A stretch of DNA of 55,290 bases, from contig JBQKHY010000015.1 in NCBI GenBank assembly GCA_052118065.1, positions 1 to 55,290 on the forward strand. Direction: 5' to 3'. Each line of letters opens with the position of its first letter. Position 1 is the first letter of the stretch. A program made the translations under genes and the position numbers. This document shows positions 34,258-42,839 of the stretch, piece after piece. The notes beneath the pieces are model-generated. The model was given only the letters and a program-made list of their open reading frames with translations, ran no database searches and had not been told where the DNA came from. Source of the stretch: Ruminococcoides sp052118065. GTDB taxonomy: Bacteria > Bacillota > Clostridia > Oscillospirales > Acutalibacteraceae.

Positions 34258-35100
34258 ATGGAGATTAGCGAGATTAAGCAGTTGCAAATTAATGCAACTA
34301 AAGCAAGAATGGGTGCTATCATCGGCACTTATAATGCTAAGTCAGGACATCCGGGTGGTTCACTTTCTGCTGCTGATGTTTTAACTTATCTTTATTTTAA
34401 AGAAATGAATGTTGACCCATCAAACCCTAAGTGGGCAGATAGAGATAGATTTGTTCTTTCAAAGGGTCACTCAGCACCTGCACTTTATGCAGTACTTGCA
34501 CTAAAGGGTTATTTTGATTGGGACGAACTAAAGTCACTTCGTCATGTAGGTGCTATGCTACAGGGTCACCCTGATATGAAGGGTACACCGGGTATTGATA
34601 TGAGCACAGGTTCTCTTGGTCAGGGTATCTCAACTGCTTGTGGTATGGCTATTGCAGGTAAGATGGATAACAAAGACTACAGAGTATATACTGTTCTTGG
34701 TGACGGTGAATGTGAAGAAGGTCAGGTTTGGGAAGCACTTATGTTTGCTGCTCATAAGAACCTAGACAACCTTGTTGTTATTGTTGACCAGAACGGACTT
34801 CAGATTGACGGTACAGTTGCTGAAGTTGGTGGTATTGAACCACTAGACAAGAAGTTTGAAGCATTTGGCTTTAATACTCTAAAGGTTGACGGTCATTCAT
34901 TTGAAGAACTTGAAAAGGCTTTTGCAGTAGCAAAAGAAACTAAAGGTATGCCAACAGCTATCCTTATGAAAACTGTTAAGGGTAAAGGTGTTAGCTTTAT
35001 GGAAAATCAGGTTGGTTGGCACGGTAAGGCAACTAACGATGAAGAATATAAACAAGCAATGGCTGAACTAGAAGCTACACTTGCATCATTGGAGGGTTAA
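34258..35100 (+). CDS. tktA: Transketolase, N-terminal subunit
   Basis: 280 residues holding the thiamine-diphosphate pyrophosphate-binding half. It shows KGHSAPALYAVL, GSLGQGIS and the Mg/ThDP motif GDGECEEGQVWEA ending near NLVVIVDQNGLQIDG. It works only with the C-terminal subunit encoded next. Together they move two-carbon ketol units in the pentose phosphate pathway. Split transketolases are common in Clostridia and archaea. GGAGG precedes the ATG and the partner gene starts two bases after its stop. Codon use points to high expression. Confidence 0.94.
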   Translation: MEISEIKQLQINATKARMGAIIGTYNAKSGHPGGSLSAADVLTYLYFKEMNVDPSNPKWADRDRFVLSKGHSAPALYAVLALKGYFDWDELKSLRHVGAMLQGHPDMKGTPGIDMSTGSLGQGISTACGMAIAGKMDNKDYRVYTVLGDGECEEGQVWEALMFAAHKNLDNLVVIVDQNGLQIDGTVAEVGGIEPLDKKFEAFGFNTLKVDGHSFEELEKAFAVAKETKGMPTAILMKTVKGKGVSFMENQVGWHGKATNDEEYKQAMAELEATLASLEG

Positions 35101-35102
35101 TC

Positions 35103-36044
35103 GTGGAAAAAGTAACTAAGGCAACCAGAGAAAGTTTTGGCGAAGCACTTTGTGAACTAGCAAAAACTGATGAAGATATTGTTGTACTAGACGCTGACCT
35201 TTCAGCAGCAACAAAAACAAGTATTTTCCAGAAGCAGTATCCTGAAAGATTTATCAACTGTGGTATTGCAGAAAGCAATATGATTGGTGTTGCAGCAGGT
35301 CTTGCAGCAGCAGGTAAAAAGCCATTTGCAGCATCTTTTGCAATGTTCTCAACAGGTAGAGCATTTGAACAGATTAGAAACTCTGTTGCATATCCTAACC
35401 TAAATGTTAAGATTGCCGGTTCTCATGCAGGTATCTCAACAGGTGAAGACGGTGCTACTCACCAGTGCCTAGAAGACATTGGTATTATGAGAACTATCCC
35501 TAATATGGTAATTCTTAATCCTGCTGACCATTGGGAAATGATGGCAGCAACTAAGGCTGCTCTTGAACACAACGGCCCTGTTTATATCAGACTTGGCAGA
35601 CTTGCTATTGATTCATTTAACGATCCTGAAAATTATAAATTTGAACTTGGCAAGGGTATCACTCTACACGAGGGTAACGATGTTACTGTTATTGCTACAG
35701 GTCTTGTAGTTAACGAGGCTAGAAAGGCAGTAGAGGCTCTTGAAAAAGAAGGCATCAATGCTCGACTAATTAATATCCATACAATCAAGCCAATTGATAA
35801 GGATATTATTATTAAGGCAGCTCAGGAAACAGGTAAGATTATTACAGTTGAAGAACACAACATTATGGGTGGTCTTGCTGATGCAGTTTGTGAGGTTACA
35901 TCTCAGTATTGTCCTGTTCCTGTAACAAGAATTGGTGTTAATGATAGATTTGGTTACTCAGGTCCTGCTTGGGAACTTCTTGAAATCTTCGGTTTAACAG
36001 AAACAAACATTAAGAAAGTTATTACTCAGGTTGTAAATAGCTAA
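35103..36044 (+). CDS. tktB: Transketolase, C-terminal subunit
   Basis: 313 residues containing the pyrimidine-binding domain (FINCGIAESNMIGVAAGLA with the key Glu) and the C-terminal regulatory-like domain (VTVIATGLVVNEARKA). It completes the active site with the N-terminal subunit. The start is GTG; its Shine-Dalgarno GGAGGG overlaps the end of the preceding gene, so the two are translationally coupled at near-equal amounts. An intrinsic terminator follows within 15 bases. Confidence 0.94.
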   Translation: MEKVTKATRESFGEALCELAKTDEDIVVLDADLSAATKTSIFQKQYPERFINCGIAESNMIGVAAGLAAAGKKPFAASFAMFSTGRAFEQIRNSVAYPNLNVKIAGSHAGISTGEDGATHQCLEDIGIMRTIPNMVILNPADHWEMMAATKAALEHNGPVYIRLGRLAIDSFNDPENYKFELGKGITLHEGNDVTVIATGLVVNEARKAVEALEKEGINARLINIHTIKPIDKDIIIKAAQETGKIITVEEHNIMGGLADAVCEVTSQYCPVPVTRIGVNDRFGYSGPAWELLEIFGLTETNIKKVITQVVNS

Positions 36045-36058
36045 TGAGATAAAAATTA

Positions 36059-36084
36059 AAGCCGTCTTTATGACGGCTTTTTTT
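36059..36084 (+). terminator. Terminator of the transketolase operon
   Basis: AAGCCGTC / GACGGCTT hairpin, 5-nt loop, then TTTTT. Confidence 0.92.
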
Positions 36085-36127
36085 AGTTATACTAGAATTT
36101 TTACTTATAATAACAATAGGTGATTTT

Positions 36128-36970
36128 ATGAAAATAAAGGTTATCCTTACCGGCGGTACAGTTGGTAGTGAAAAGGTTAATGGTGTTGTAAAGAATAATA
36201 AAGATTCTAACATAGCCTTAATGTGGAAAGAAAAGTTTAATTCAAATATTGATTTTGAGGTTGTAAATCTTTATTCCATACTTTCCGAGAATATTAAAAC
36301 TGAGAATGTAGAAATGCTTTTTGCAGAACTAAGAAAAGATTACAGTGACTACAAGGGAATTATTATAACTCATGGTAGTGATACACTTTCTTATACCTCA
36401 GCATTTGTTTCTATATTTTGTAAAGATTATAAAATTCCTGTTGTACTTACAGGTGCAGATAAAGTCCTTAGTGACCCTACAAGTAATGGTTATAGTAACT
36501 TTACAACCTCTGTTGAACTTATAATGGATAACAGAGTAGGGGTGTGGACTGTATTTGACAGTATCTTTAGTGCCGACTCTGTTATGGAGGCTGATTATTT
36601 TTCTGATAAATTCAGAAGTGGTAACAGTCCTTTAACAGTAACTAAATGCAGTAAAAATATTACATTTAATAATAAAGTAGCTATTATAAAAATGTACCCA
36701 TTTATAGACTTTAGTATGATTAATTTTGCTGATAATATAAAGGCTTGTCTTCTTATTGGTTATCATAGTGGTACTGCTGATGAAAATGCAGTTGATACAT
36801 TATTAAGTAAGTGCAAAGAGAAGAATATTCCACTATACTTGCAAGGTCTTAATAAAGAAAGTGCCTTGTATGACTCATCAAACAATCTTCAAGAAAAAGG
36901 TGTTAACTTAGTCTATAACTCCACACCTGAATATGCCTATGCAACACTTATGATAAAAGTAAATAGCTAA
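36128..36970 (+). CDS. L-asparaginase-family amidohydrolase
   Basis: 280 residues, shorter than usual type I asparaginases (~330). The first catalytic motif is VILTGGTVGS, with the nucleophilic Thr region, and the second is ITHGSDTLSYTSAF, in which HGTDT has become HGSDT. VVLTGADK follows. The family hydrolyses asparagine to aspartate and ammonia, or related amides. The C-terminal domain is reduced, so activity on asparagine is probable but not certain. AGGTGA precedes the ATG. No signal peptide: cytoplasmic. Single gene. Confidence 0.82.
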   Translation: MKIKVILTGGTVGSEKVNGVVKNNKDSNIALMWKEKFNSNIDFEVVNLYSILSENIKTENVEMLFAELRKDYSDYKGIIITHGSDTLSYTSAFVSIFCKDYKIPVVLTGADKVLSDPTSNGYSNFTTSVELIMDNRVGVWTVFDSIFSADSVMEADYFSDKFRSGNSPLTVTKCSKNITFNNKVAIIKMYPFIDFSMINFADNIKACLLIGYHSGTADENAVDTLLSKCKEKNIPLYLQGLNKESALYDSSNNLQEKGVNLVYNSTPEYAYATLMIKVNS

Positions 36971-36974
36971 AGAA

Positions 36975-37002
36975 AATCTCCACAAGAATTCTTGTGGAGA
37001 TT
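36975..37002. terminator. Loopless 28-bp palindrome between convergent genes
   Basis: AATCTCCACAAG followed by AATT and its mirror CTTGTGGAGATT form a perfect palindrome. It is flanked by AAA on the left and TATTTTAT on the right. It is probably a bidirectional terminator for the asparaginase-family and FkbM genes. Confidence 0.72.
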
Positions 37003-37005
37003 ATT

Positions 37006-38064
37006 TTATATACAATATAGATTTGTGTCCCAACATGGGATATATGGATGATGTCGCATATATATTTTGTAGTCAGGGTTTGCTCTGTGGATAACGGCAG
37101 GTAGTCTGTAAATATCGCAACATCTGTGATAACAAGCAATATTTAGCTTTGGTTTATGTTCAGCCATTAATGTCATACCACCTGAAAGTGCCACAAACTC
37201 AACACCCTCAACATCCATTTTTATGTAAGTGAACTTTGTGTCCTCAGCCAGAGAATCAATGCTGACAGTTTCTGCAAGTAGTCCACCATTGTTTTTGATT
37301 AGTGAACCTCTGCCCATATCTGCTCTAAATTCAAGCTCTGTGTCAAAGTTCCATACTGCTTTGTTTAGTAATGTTGTATTTTCTAGGTCACCCTTAGCCT
37401 CTACCAACTTTTTAAAAGTTTTTGGTTCAGGTTCTAGAGCAGTGATAGAGTGATAATGGTTGCAAGTATATTTTAGAAATTCATCAATAGTGTCACCACG
37501 ATAAGCACCAAGGTCAAGATAATCTTCTTCAGAATTTAGGTTAAGAATTTTAAATGCATCATCCTTGCTACTTTCCATAGCATAAAGGTACTTTAATTCA
37601 CCTGTATATTCAAAGTAGCACATATTCTTGAATACTTCCTTTGATTCCTCATCAGCCATAAGGTTGTAAGCATTCATTATTTCTTCACCATTTCTAGCAA
37701 GATAACTTCTGTTAAAAATACATTCACCGGCTACAGGTACACTTGGAATCATAACTTCATATTCTTTTTCCAGCGCCTTTATGTTAGCCATAATCTCCGG
37801 AATGTGTGTGCCAAAAGTAATAAGAATAATAAAGTTCTTAAATTCTTCCTTTATTTGTGCAAGTGTCTTTACTGTAAACTTGTGAAAACTTTGTCCTCTT
37901 ACAAAGTCATCAGATGCCATAACACCACTTGCATGAATATTTAACAGTTCAAATTCCTGCAAAACTCTATCAGCACCATCACCCATACCGTAAAGTATAA
38001 TCGGCTTTCTGGTAACCATAAGTTTTTCCCATACAGATTTTTCTTTCAACAATGTATTTATCAT
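37006..38064 (-). CDS. FkbM-family methyltransferase with N-terminal Rossmann domain
   Basis: 352 residues in two parts. Residues ~1-125 are a nucleotide-binding-like domain (PIILYGMGDGADRVLQEF). Residues ~165-335 are an FkbM methyltransferase with the SAM-binding motif YLDLGAYRGDTIDEF, then ALEPEPKTF and KMDVEGVE. FkbM enzymes O-methylate sugars or small molecules, often in surface polysaccharide clusters. Here no polysaccharide genes are adjacent, so the substrate is open. GAGGGG precedes the ATG. The MBL-fold lipoprotein gene is 13 bp upstream on the same strand and may share a transcript. Confidence 0.85.
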   Translation of the reverse strand: MINTLLKEKSVWEKLMVTRKPIILYGMGDGADRVLQEFELLNIHASGVMASDDFVRGQSFHKFTVKTLAQIKEEFKNFIILITFGTHIPEIMANIKALEKEYEVMIPSVPVAGECIFNRSYLARNGEEIMNAYNLMADEESKEVFKNMCYFEYTGELKYLYAMESSKDDAFKILNLNSEEDYLDLGAYRGDTIDEFLKYTCNHYHSITALEPEPKTFKKLVEAKGDLENTTLLNKAVWNFDTELEFRADMGRGSLIKNNGGLLAETVSIDSLAEDTKFTYIKMDVEGVEFVALSGGMTLMAEHKPKLNIACYHRCCDIYRLPAVIHRANPDYKIYMRHHPYIPCWDTNLYCI

Positions 38065-38077
38065 AGAAACCCCTCAT

Positions 38078-39166
38078 TTAAGGATTGCAATTTTTACAAG
38101 GTGTGTATCCCTCATAAAGTGCATCCTTGCGATTATCAAAATAAACTTTGTTTTTATCACTCATTGCATTAACCGAGTCACAACTAGGCTTGTGAAACTT
38201 TTTGCTGTTTTTATTACCAATAAACTTTTCCTTAGCTTCTGTAGTTCCTTTATTTCCTTTAGTGGTGTAGGTTTCAGTTTTTATGTTATTACTACTATTT
38301 TTTTCAGTAGAAAAACTGATTTCCTTACCATCACTTTGAACAATAACAGTACCGTCCAAATCGGTTCTGTAGGTTTTAATATTTCTTTCCTTTAACTTTT
38401 CTAAAGTTTCCTTGTGTGGATGACCATGTTCATTATTTACACCACAACTGATTACTGCATATTTTGGAGAAACCTTGTTCAAAAATTCCTCACTAGTGCC
38501 GGTTGAACTACCGTGATGACCCACTTTAAGTACATCGGCTTTTATGTCATAGTTGCTTTCTAGGATTTCATCCTCAACTAACTTTTCAGCATCTCCGGTA
38601 AATAGGAAAGAATTTTTTCCATATTCAGCCTTAATAACTACAGAATAATTGTTACATTCACTGTAAATATGATTTTCTTTAGGAGAGATAATAGTAAATG
38701 TAGCATCACCTAAAGTATAGCTTTCACCGGCATTAGCATATTCAATTTTAGTGTTTTGACTTTTAGCTTCAGTTTCAACATCTTTCCATGTTTTTGTGTT
38801 GTAAGTAACCTTAGGACAAATTAGAGTATCTGTCTGAATGTTTTTAAGCACAGTATCCATACCGCCAATATGGTCAGAATGTGGGTGAGTGCCAACTGCA
38901 TATTTTAGTTTAGTGGCATTGTGACTTTCCAGGTAATTTACTACTGTATCACCTTTATCATTTTCACCGGCATCTATCAGCATAGATTCATTATTACATT
39001 GTAATAATATGCTGTCACCTTGACCAATATCAATGAAACTTACTGTTAGCCCACTATAACTTACTTGTGTATTGTCGCTTACATCACAACCACAAGTAAC
39101 TGTTGTAATAAGTAAACAAAGGACTAATAATATAGTCCCTTTACTTTTCAATATAATATTTTTCAT
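38078..39166 (-). CDS. ComEC-like metallo-beta-lactamase-fold lipoprotein with Cys-rich tail
   Basis: 362 residues. A lipoprotein-type signal (cysteine near residue 27, VTCGC) precedes an MBL hydrolase domain like the C-terminal part of ComEC/Rec2. Its metal motifs are THPHSDHIGG, TGDAEKL and GHHGSSTG. A polar linker (~275-315) leads to a ~45-residue tail with KFHKPSCDSV and PCKNCNP, as in the small metal-binding tail of other Firmicute MBL nucleases. It may degrade extracellular DNA or nucleotides. ATG 39166 fits the signal peptide. No Shine-Dalgarno precedes it, and a -10 box ends 7 bases upstream, so the mRNA looks leaderless. Confidence 0.83.
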   Translation of the reverse strand: MKNIILKSKGTILLVLCLLITTVTCGCDVSDNTQVSYSGLTVSFIDIGQGDSILLQCNNESMLIDAGENDKGDTVVNYLESHNATKLKYAVGTHPHSDHIGGMDTVLKNIQTDTLICPKVTYNTKTWKDVETEAKSQNTKIEYANAGESYTLGDATFTIISPKENHIYSECNNYSVVIKAEYGKNSFLFTGDAEKLVEDEILESNYDIKADVLKVGHHGSSTGTSEEFLNKVSPKYAVISCGVNNEHGHPHKETLEKLKERNIKTYRTDLDGTVIVQSDGKEISFSTEKNSSNNIKTETYTTKGNKGTTEAKEKFIGNKNSKKFHKPSCDSVNAMSDKNKVYFDNRKDALYEGYTPCKNCNP

Positions 39167-39173
39167 ATTAATA

Positions 39174-39202
39174 ATTATATACCAAATAAAAATGTAATGC
39201 AA
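39174..39202 (-). promoter_or_regulatory. Promoter giving a leaderless mRNA for the MBL lipoprotein
   Basis: Minus-strand TTGCAT, 17-bp spacer, TATAAT, then only seven bases before the ATG at 39166. Transcription would begin at or beside the start codon. Confidence 0.6.
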
Positions 39203-39265
39203 TATTCATATAGTAGAATAAGTCGGTGAATATATAGCAATTATTTACAAAACACAAAAGCAAAA

Positions 39266-39283
39266 AGCACCTGTTCAGGTGCT
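39266..39283 (+). other. Hairpin upstream of a small ORF
   Basis: AGCACCTG / CAGGTGCT with a two-base loop, followed by CTTTACA. It is a weak terminator or leader structure 20 bp before the 34-codon ORF. Confidence 0.45.
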
Positions 39284-39302
39284 CTTTACAAGAAAGGAAA
39301 AA

Positions 39303-39407
39303 ATGAAAAAATTATCTATTAAAAATTTAGTTGTTGTTTTCTTTACTGTCTATATATTACACTGTGAAAGTGAAAAGACAATGAACATAAAGTGTAAAAC
39401 CTTTTAA
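39303..39407 (+). CDS. Possible 34-residue small membrane/secreted peptide
   Basis: ATG preceded by AAGAAAGGA. The peptide starts MKKLSIKNLVVVFFTVYILH, with two lysines, a hydrophobic stretch and then a cysteine (residue 21), followed by a short polar end. That pattern fits a tiny membrane peptide or the stub of a truncated lipoprotein. It could equally be chance: no conserved motif is visible and the downstream sequence shows no continuing frame. It sits between the divergent MBL lipoprotein and cyclophilin genes. Confidence 0.3.
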   Translation: MKKLSIKNLVVVFFTVYILHCESEKTMNIKCKTF

Positions 39408-39488
39408 AGTTAAATGAACCTTGACTAAAATCATCTTTATTGTTAATATTACATATAGAATAATTTTCTATATAAGGAGAATGCAAAA

Positions 39489-40007
39489 ATGAAAAATCCA
39501 ATTGTAACTTTTGAAATGGAAAACGGTAAGGTTTTTAAAGCTGAACTTTATCCTGAAATTGCACCAAATACAGTAAAGAACTTCCTAAGCCTAGTAAATA
39601 GTGGTTACTATGATGGTCTAAACTTCCACAGAGTAATCTACGGCTTTATGATTCAGGGTGGTTGTCCTGAAGGTACAGGTATGGGTGGCCCTGGCTATAG
39701 CATTAAGGGTGAATTCTCAGGTAATGGCTTTAAAAATGATTTAAAGCATACAGAGGGTGTACTTTCTATGGCTCGTTCAATGATGCCAAATTCAGCAGGT
39801 AGCCAGTTCTTTGTTATGCACAAAACAAGCCCGCATCTAGACGGTCAGTATGCTGCTTTTGGCAAGGTTATTGAAGGTATGGATGTTGTAAATGAAATTG
39901 CTGAAGTTGATACAGATTTTCAGGATAGACCTTTAGACCCACAGGTTATGAAGAAAGTAACTGCTGAAACTTTCGGTGAAGAATACGGCGAACCTGAAAA
40001 GTGCTAA
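39489..40007 (+). CDS. ppiB: Peptidyl-prolyl cis-trans isomerase, cyclophilin type
   Basis: 172 residues of single-domain cyclophilin. It has FHRVIYGFMIQGGCPEGTGMGGPGY with the catalytic Arg, SMARSMMPNSAGSQFFVM, and LDGQYAAFGKVIEGMDVV. No signal peptide, so it acts in the cytoplasm on proline peptide bonds during folding. AAGGAG lies 9 bases before the ATG. It is a single gene; the next promoter starts 22 bases after its stop. Confidence 0.94.
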   Translation: MKNPIVTFEMENGKVFKAELYPEIAPNTVKNFLSLVNSGYYDGLNFHRVIYGFMIQGGCPEGTGMGGPGYSIKGEFSGNGFKNDLKHTEGVLSMARSMMPNSAGSQFFVMHKTSPHLDGQYAAFGKVIEGMDVVNEIAEVDTDFQDRPLDPQVMKKVTAETFGEEYGEPEKC

Positions 40008-40029
40008 TTGTATTTTAAAACACAATATC

Positions 40030-40058
40030 TTGTATTATTAGAACAGTGATGGTATAAT
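40030..40058 (+). promoter_or_regulatory. Promoter of hydG-hydF
   Basis: TTGTAT, 17-bp spacer, TATAAT with TGG extended -10. The predicted start near 40065 leaves an ~85-nt leader. Confidence 0.72.
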
Positions 40059-40108
40059 TGTTATACTATAGATTGAGTTCACAAAGCACTATTCGGTAGT
40101 GTTTAATT

Positions 40109-40137
40109 GGTGTACCCAAATATGGGTGCACCTTTTT
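40109..40137 (+). terminator. Terminator hairpin inside the hydG leader
   Basis: GGTGTACCC / GGGTGCACC with a 6-nt loop and TTTTT. It lies between the hydG promoter and its Shine-Dalgarno (AGGAGAA at 40141). A smaller hairpin CACTA/TAGTG around 40088-40101 precedes it. It could be an attenuator, or the terminator of ppiB placed downstream of a new promoter. Confidence 0.78.
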
Positions 40138-40150
40138 GTTAGGAGAAAAT

Positions 40151-41572
40151 ATGGCAGAATATAATGTAAAATCCTTAAAAGCAGAGGAATTTATCAATGA
40201 CAAAGAAATCCTTGATACCCTTGATTATGCTGAGAAAAATAAGGATAACCTAGAATTAATTGATAAAATATTGGAGAAAGCTAAGGAAAGAAAAGGTCTA
40301 AACCACAGAGAGGCATCTGTACTTTTAGCTTGTGACAATGAAGAAAAAATTAAGGAAATGTATGCACTTGCAAAGCAGATAAAGAAAGATTTTTATGGCA
40401 ATAGAATTGTTATGTTTGCACCACTGTATCTTTCTAACTATTGTGTAAACGGTTGTGTATATTGTCCTTATCATATGAAAAATAAGCATATAGGCAGAAA
40501 AAAGCTAACTCAAGAGGAAGTAAAGAAAGAGGTTATTGCACTTCAAGATATGGGTCATAAAAGACTTGCAATAGAAGCCGGAGAAGACCCTAAGAACAAT
40601 CCTATTGAGTATATACTTGAGTGTATAAACACTATTTACTCTATTAAGCATAAGAATGGTGCTATCCGTAGAGTAAATGTAAATATTGCTGCAACTACTG
40701 TTGAGAATTATAGAAAATTAAAAGAAGCCGGTATAGGTACATATATTTTGTTCCAAGAAACTTATCATAAGAAAAGTTATGAACAGTTGCACCCAACAGG
40801 TCCAAAGCATAATTATGACTACCACACAGAGGCTATGGACAGAGCAATGGAAGGTGGTATTGATGATGTAGGTCTTGGTGTACTTTTTGGACTTGAAATG
40901 TACAAGTATGAATTTGCAGGACTACTGATGCACGCTGAACACCTAGAGGCAGTTCATGGTGTAGGCCCTCATACAATTTCTGTTCCAAGAATAAAAAGAG
41001 CAGATGACATTGACCCTGATGTTTTTGACAATGGTATTGATGATGATACCTTTGCAAAAATTTGTGCATTAATCCGTATTGCAGTACCCTACACAGGTAT
41101 GATTATCTCTACAAGAGAAAGTCAAAAAGTTAGAGAAAAGGTAATCGGACTGGGGGTATCACAAATTTCAGGTGCATCAAGAACTTCGGTAGGTGGATAT
41201 ACAGAGGAAATCAGACCTCATGATACAGAACAGTTTGATGTTTCCGATAACCGTACACTTGATGAAGTTGTATTGTGGTTAATGAAAATGGGATACATTC
41301 CATCATTCTGTACTGCTTGTTATCGTGAGGGCAGAACAGGTGACAGGTTTATGGCACTTTGTAAATCTAAGCAAATACAAAACTGTTGCCACCCTAATGC
41401 ACTAATGACCTTAAAGGAATATTTAATGGACTATGCAAGTGAAGAAACAAGAAAAGTTGGGGAAGAACTGATTAAAAGTGAACTAGAGAATATTCCTAAA
41501 GAAAAGGTAAAAGAAATTTGTAAGGACCATTTGGAAAAGATTGAACAAGGTATTCGTGATTTTAGATTTTAA
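40151..41572 (+). CDS. hydG: [FeFe]-hydrogenase maturase HydG (radical SAM)
   Basis: 473 residues, normal for HydG. The radical-SAM cluster motif CX3CX2C is C98, C102, C105, and the C-terminal auxiliary-cluster motif CX2CX22C is C387, C390, C413. HydG cleaves tyrosine to make the CO and CN ligands and delivers an Fe(CO)(CN) synthon for the H-cluster. AGGAGAA precedes ATG 40151; an in-frame start five codons earlier lies in the terminator tract. hydF follows after 9 bases. HydE and the hydrogenase itself are not in the window. Confidence 0.96.
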   Translation: MAEYNVKSLKAEEFINDKEILDTLDYAEKNKDNLELIDKILEKAKERKGLNHREASVLLACDNEEKIKEMYALAKQIKKDFYGNRIVMFAPLYLSNYCVNGCVYCPYHMKNKHIGRKKLTQEEVKKEVIALQDMGHKRLAIEAGEDPKNNPIEYILECINTIYSIKHKNGAIRRVNVNIAATTVENYRKLKEAGIGTYILFQETYHKKSYEQLHPTGPKHNYDYHTEAMDRAMEGGIDDVGLGVLFGLEMYKYEFAGLLMHAEHLEAVHGVGPHTISVPRIKRADDIDPDVFDNGIDDDTFAKICALIRIAVPYTGMIISTRESQKVREKVIGLGVSQISGASRTSVGGYTEEIRPHDTEQFDVSDNRTLDEVVLWLMKMGYIPSFCTACYREGRTGDRFMALCKSKQIQNCCHPNALMTLKEYLMDYASEETRKVGEELIKSELENIPKEKVKEICKDHLEKIEQGIRDFRF

Positions 41573-41581
41573 GGAGAATTT

Positions 41582-42769
41582 ATGAACACTACACCAAAGT
41601 CAAATAGACTTCATATTGCATTTTTTGGCAACTGTAATGCAGGAAAAAGTTCTGTTGTAAATGCTTTTACAAATCAAAAACTTTCTGTTGTTTCAAATGT
41701 TTTTGGTACAACAACCGATCCGGTAAGTAAGTCAATGGAACTTTTACCAATAGGTCCTGTTGAAATTATAGATACACCGGGATTTGACGATAACAGTGAT
41801 TTAGGAAAATTAAGAGTAGAAAAGACTTTCCAAATTCTTAGGAAAACCGATGTTGCAATTCTTGTGATTGATGTAACAAAAGGCAAGAATGATTTTGACA
41901 GAAAGTTGATTTCACTTTTTAAGGAAAAAAATATTCCGTACATTATTGTATATAACAAAACGGATTTGCAAAAATTAGACAAACTATCTAATAATGAAAT
42001 TATGGTTAGTGCCACAGAAAATATAGGTATTAATGATTTAAGGGAAAAGGTTGCACATTTTGTAAAAGTAGAGGATAAAAAGATTATCGGTGACAAACTA
42101 AATGAAGGTGATATTGCCATTTTAGTTGTGCCAATTGATAAGTCAGCACCAAAGGGTAGACTTATACTTCCTCAGCAACAGACTATTAGGGATATTATTG
42201 ATAGCAACTGTACTGCAATTGTGTGTAAAGAGGACAAAATAACCGAAACTATTAACAACCTTAAGAAAAAGCCAAAGGTGGTTATTACAGATAGTCAGGT
42301 ATTCAAAAAGGCAAATGTTGATACACCAAAGGATATTTATTTAACTTCATTTTCAATATTAATGGCCAGGTACAAAGGCTTTTTGGCTACAGCAGTAAAA
42401 GGTGCTAAATCAATAAGTGACCTAAATGACGGTGACAAAATTCTTATTGCAGAGGGTTGTACTCACCATAGACAATGTGAAGATATAGGCACAGTTAAAC
42501 TTCCAAAGTGGTTAAACAATTTCACAAATAAAAATATAGAAATTGATTTTTGCAGTGGAACAGAATTTCCAAATGATTTAGGAAAGTATAAACTTGTAAT
42601 TCATTGTGGTGGTTGTATGCTAAATGAAAGGGAAGTCCAAAGCAGAATGAATATGGCAATTAAGCAAAATGTACCTTTCACAAATTACGGTACATCAATA
42701 GCTTATATGCAAGGAATACTGGAAAGAAGTCTGGAAATTTTCCCTGAATTTTTAGAGTTTATTAAGTGA
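41582..42769 (+). CDS. hydF: [FeFe]-hydrogenase maturation GTPase HydF
   Basis: 395 residues. The N-terminal GTPase has the P-loop GNCNAGKS (16-23), DTPGFDD and NKTD. The middle is a dimerisation domain. The C-terminal cluster domain has C293-x-H295 and H341-C342-x-x-C345, the HydF iron-sulfur signature. HydF is the scaffold that receives the di-iron precursor and loads it into the hydrogenase. AAGGAG precedes the ATG. It shares the hydG promoter. The pair indicates hydrogen metabolism during fermentation. Confidence 0.96.
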   Translation: MNTTPKSNRLHIAFFGNCNAGKSSVVNAFTNQKLSVVSNVFGTTTDPVSKSMELLPIGPVEIIDTPGFDDNSDLGKLRVEKTFQILRKTDVAILVIDVTKGKNDFDRKLISLFKEKNIPYIIVYNKTDLQKLDKLSNNEIMVSATENIGINDLREKVAHFVKVEDKKIIGDKLNEGDIAILVVPIDKSAPKGRLILPQQQTIRDIIDSNCTAIVCKEDKITETINNLKKKPKVVITDSQVFKKANVDTPKDIYLTSFSILMARYKGFLATAVKGAKSISDLNDGDKILIAEGCTHHRQCEDIGTVKLPKWLNNFTNKNIEIDFCSGTEFPNDLGKYKLVIHCGGCMLNEREVQSRMNMAIKQNVPFTNYGTSIAYMQGILERSLEIFPEFLEFIK

Positions 42770-42839
42770 AAAAGTAATTGACATAGATAAAAGCTAAATA
42801 TAGAATAAAGTAAATAATTTAATATTTGGGGGGTGCGTT

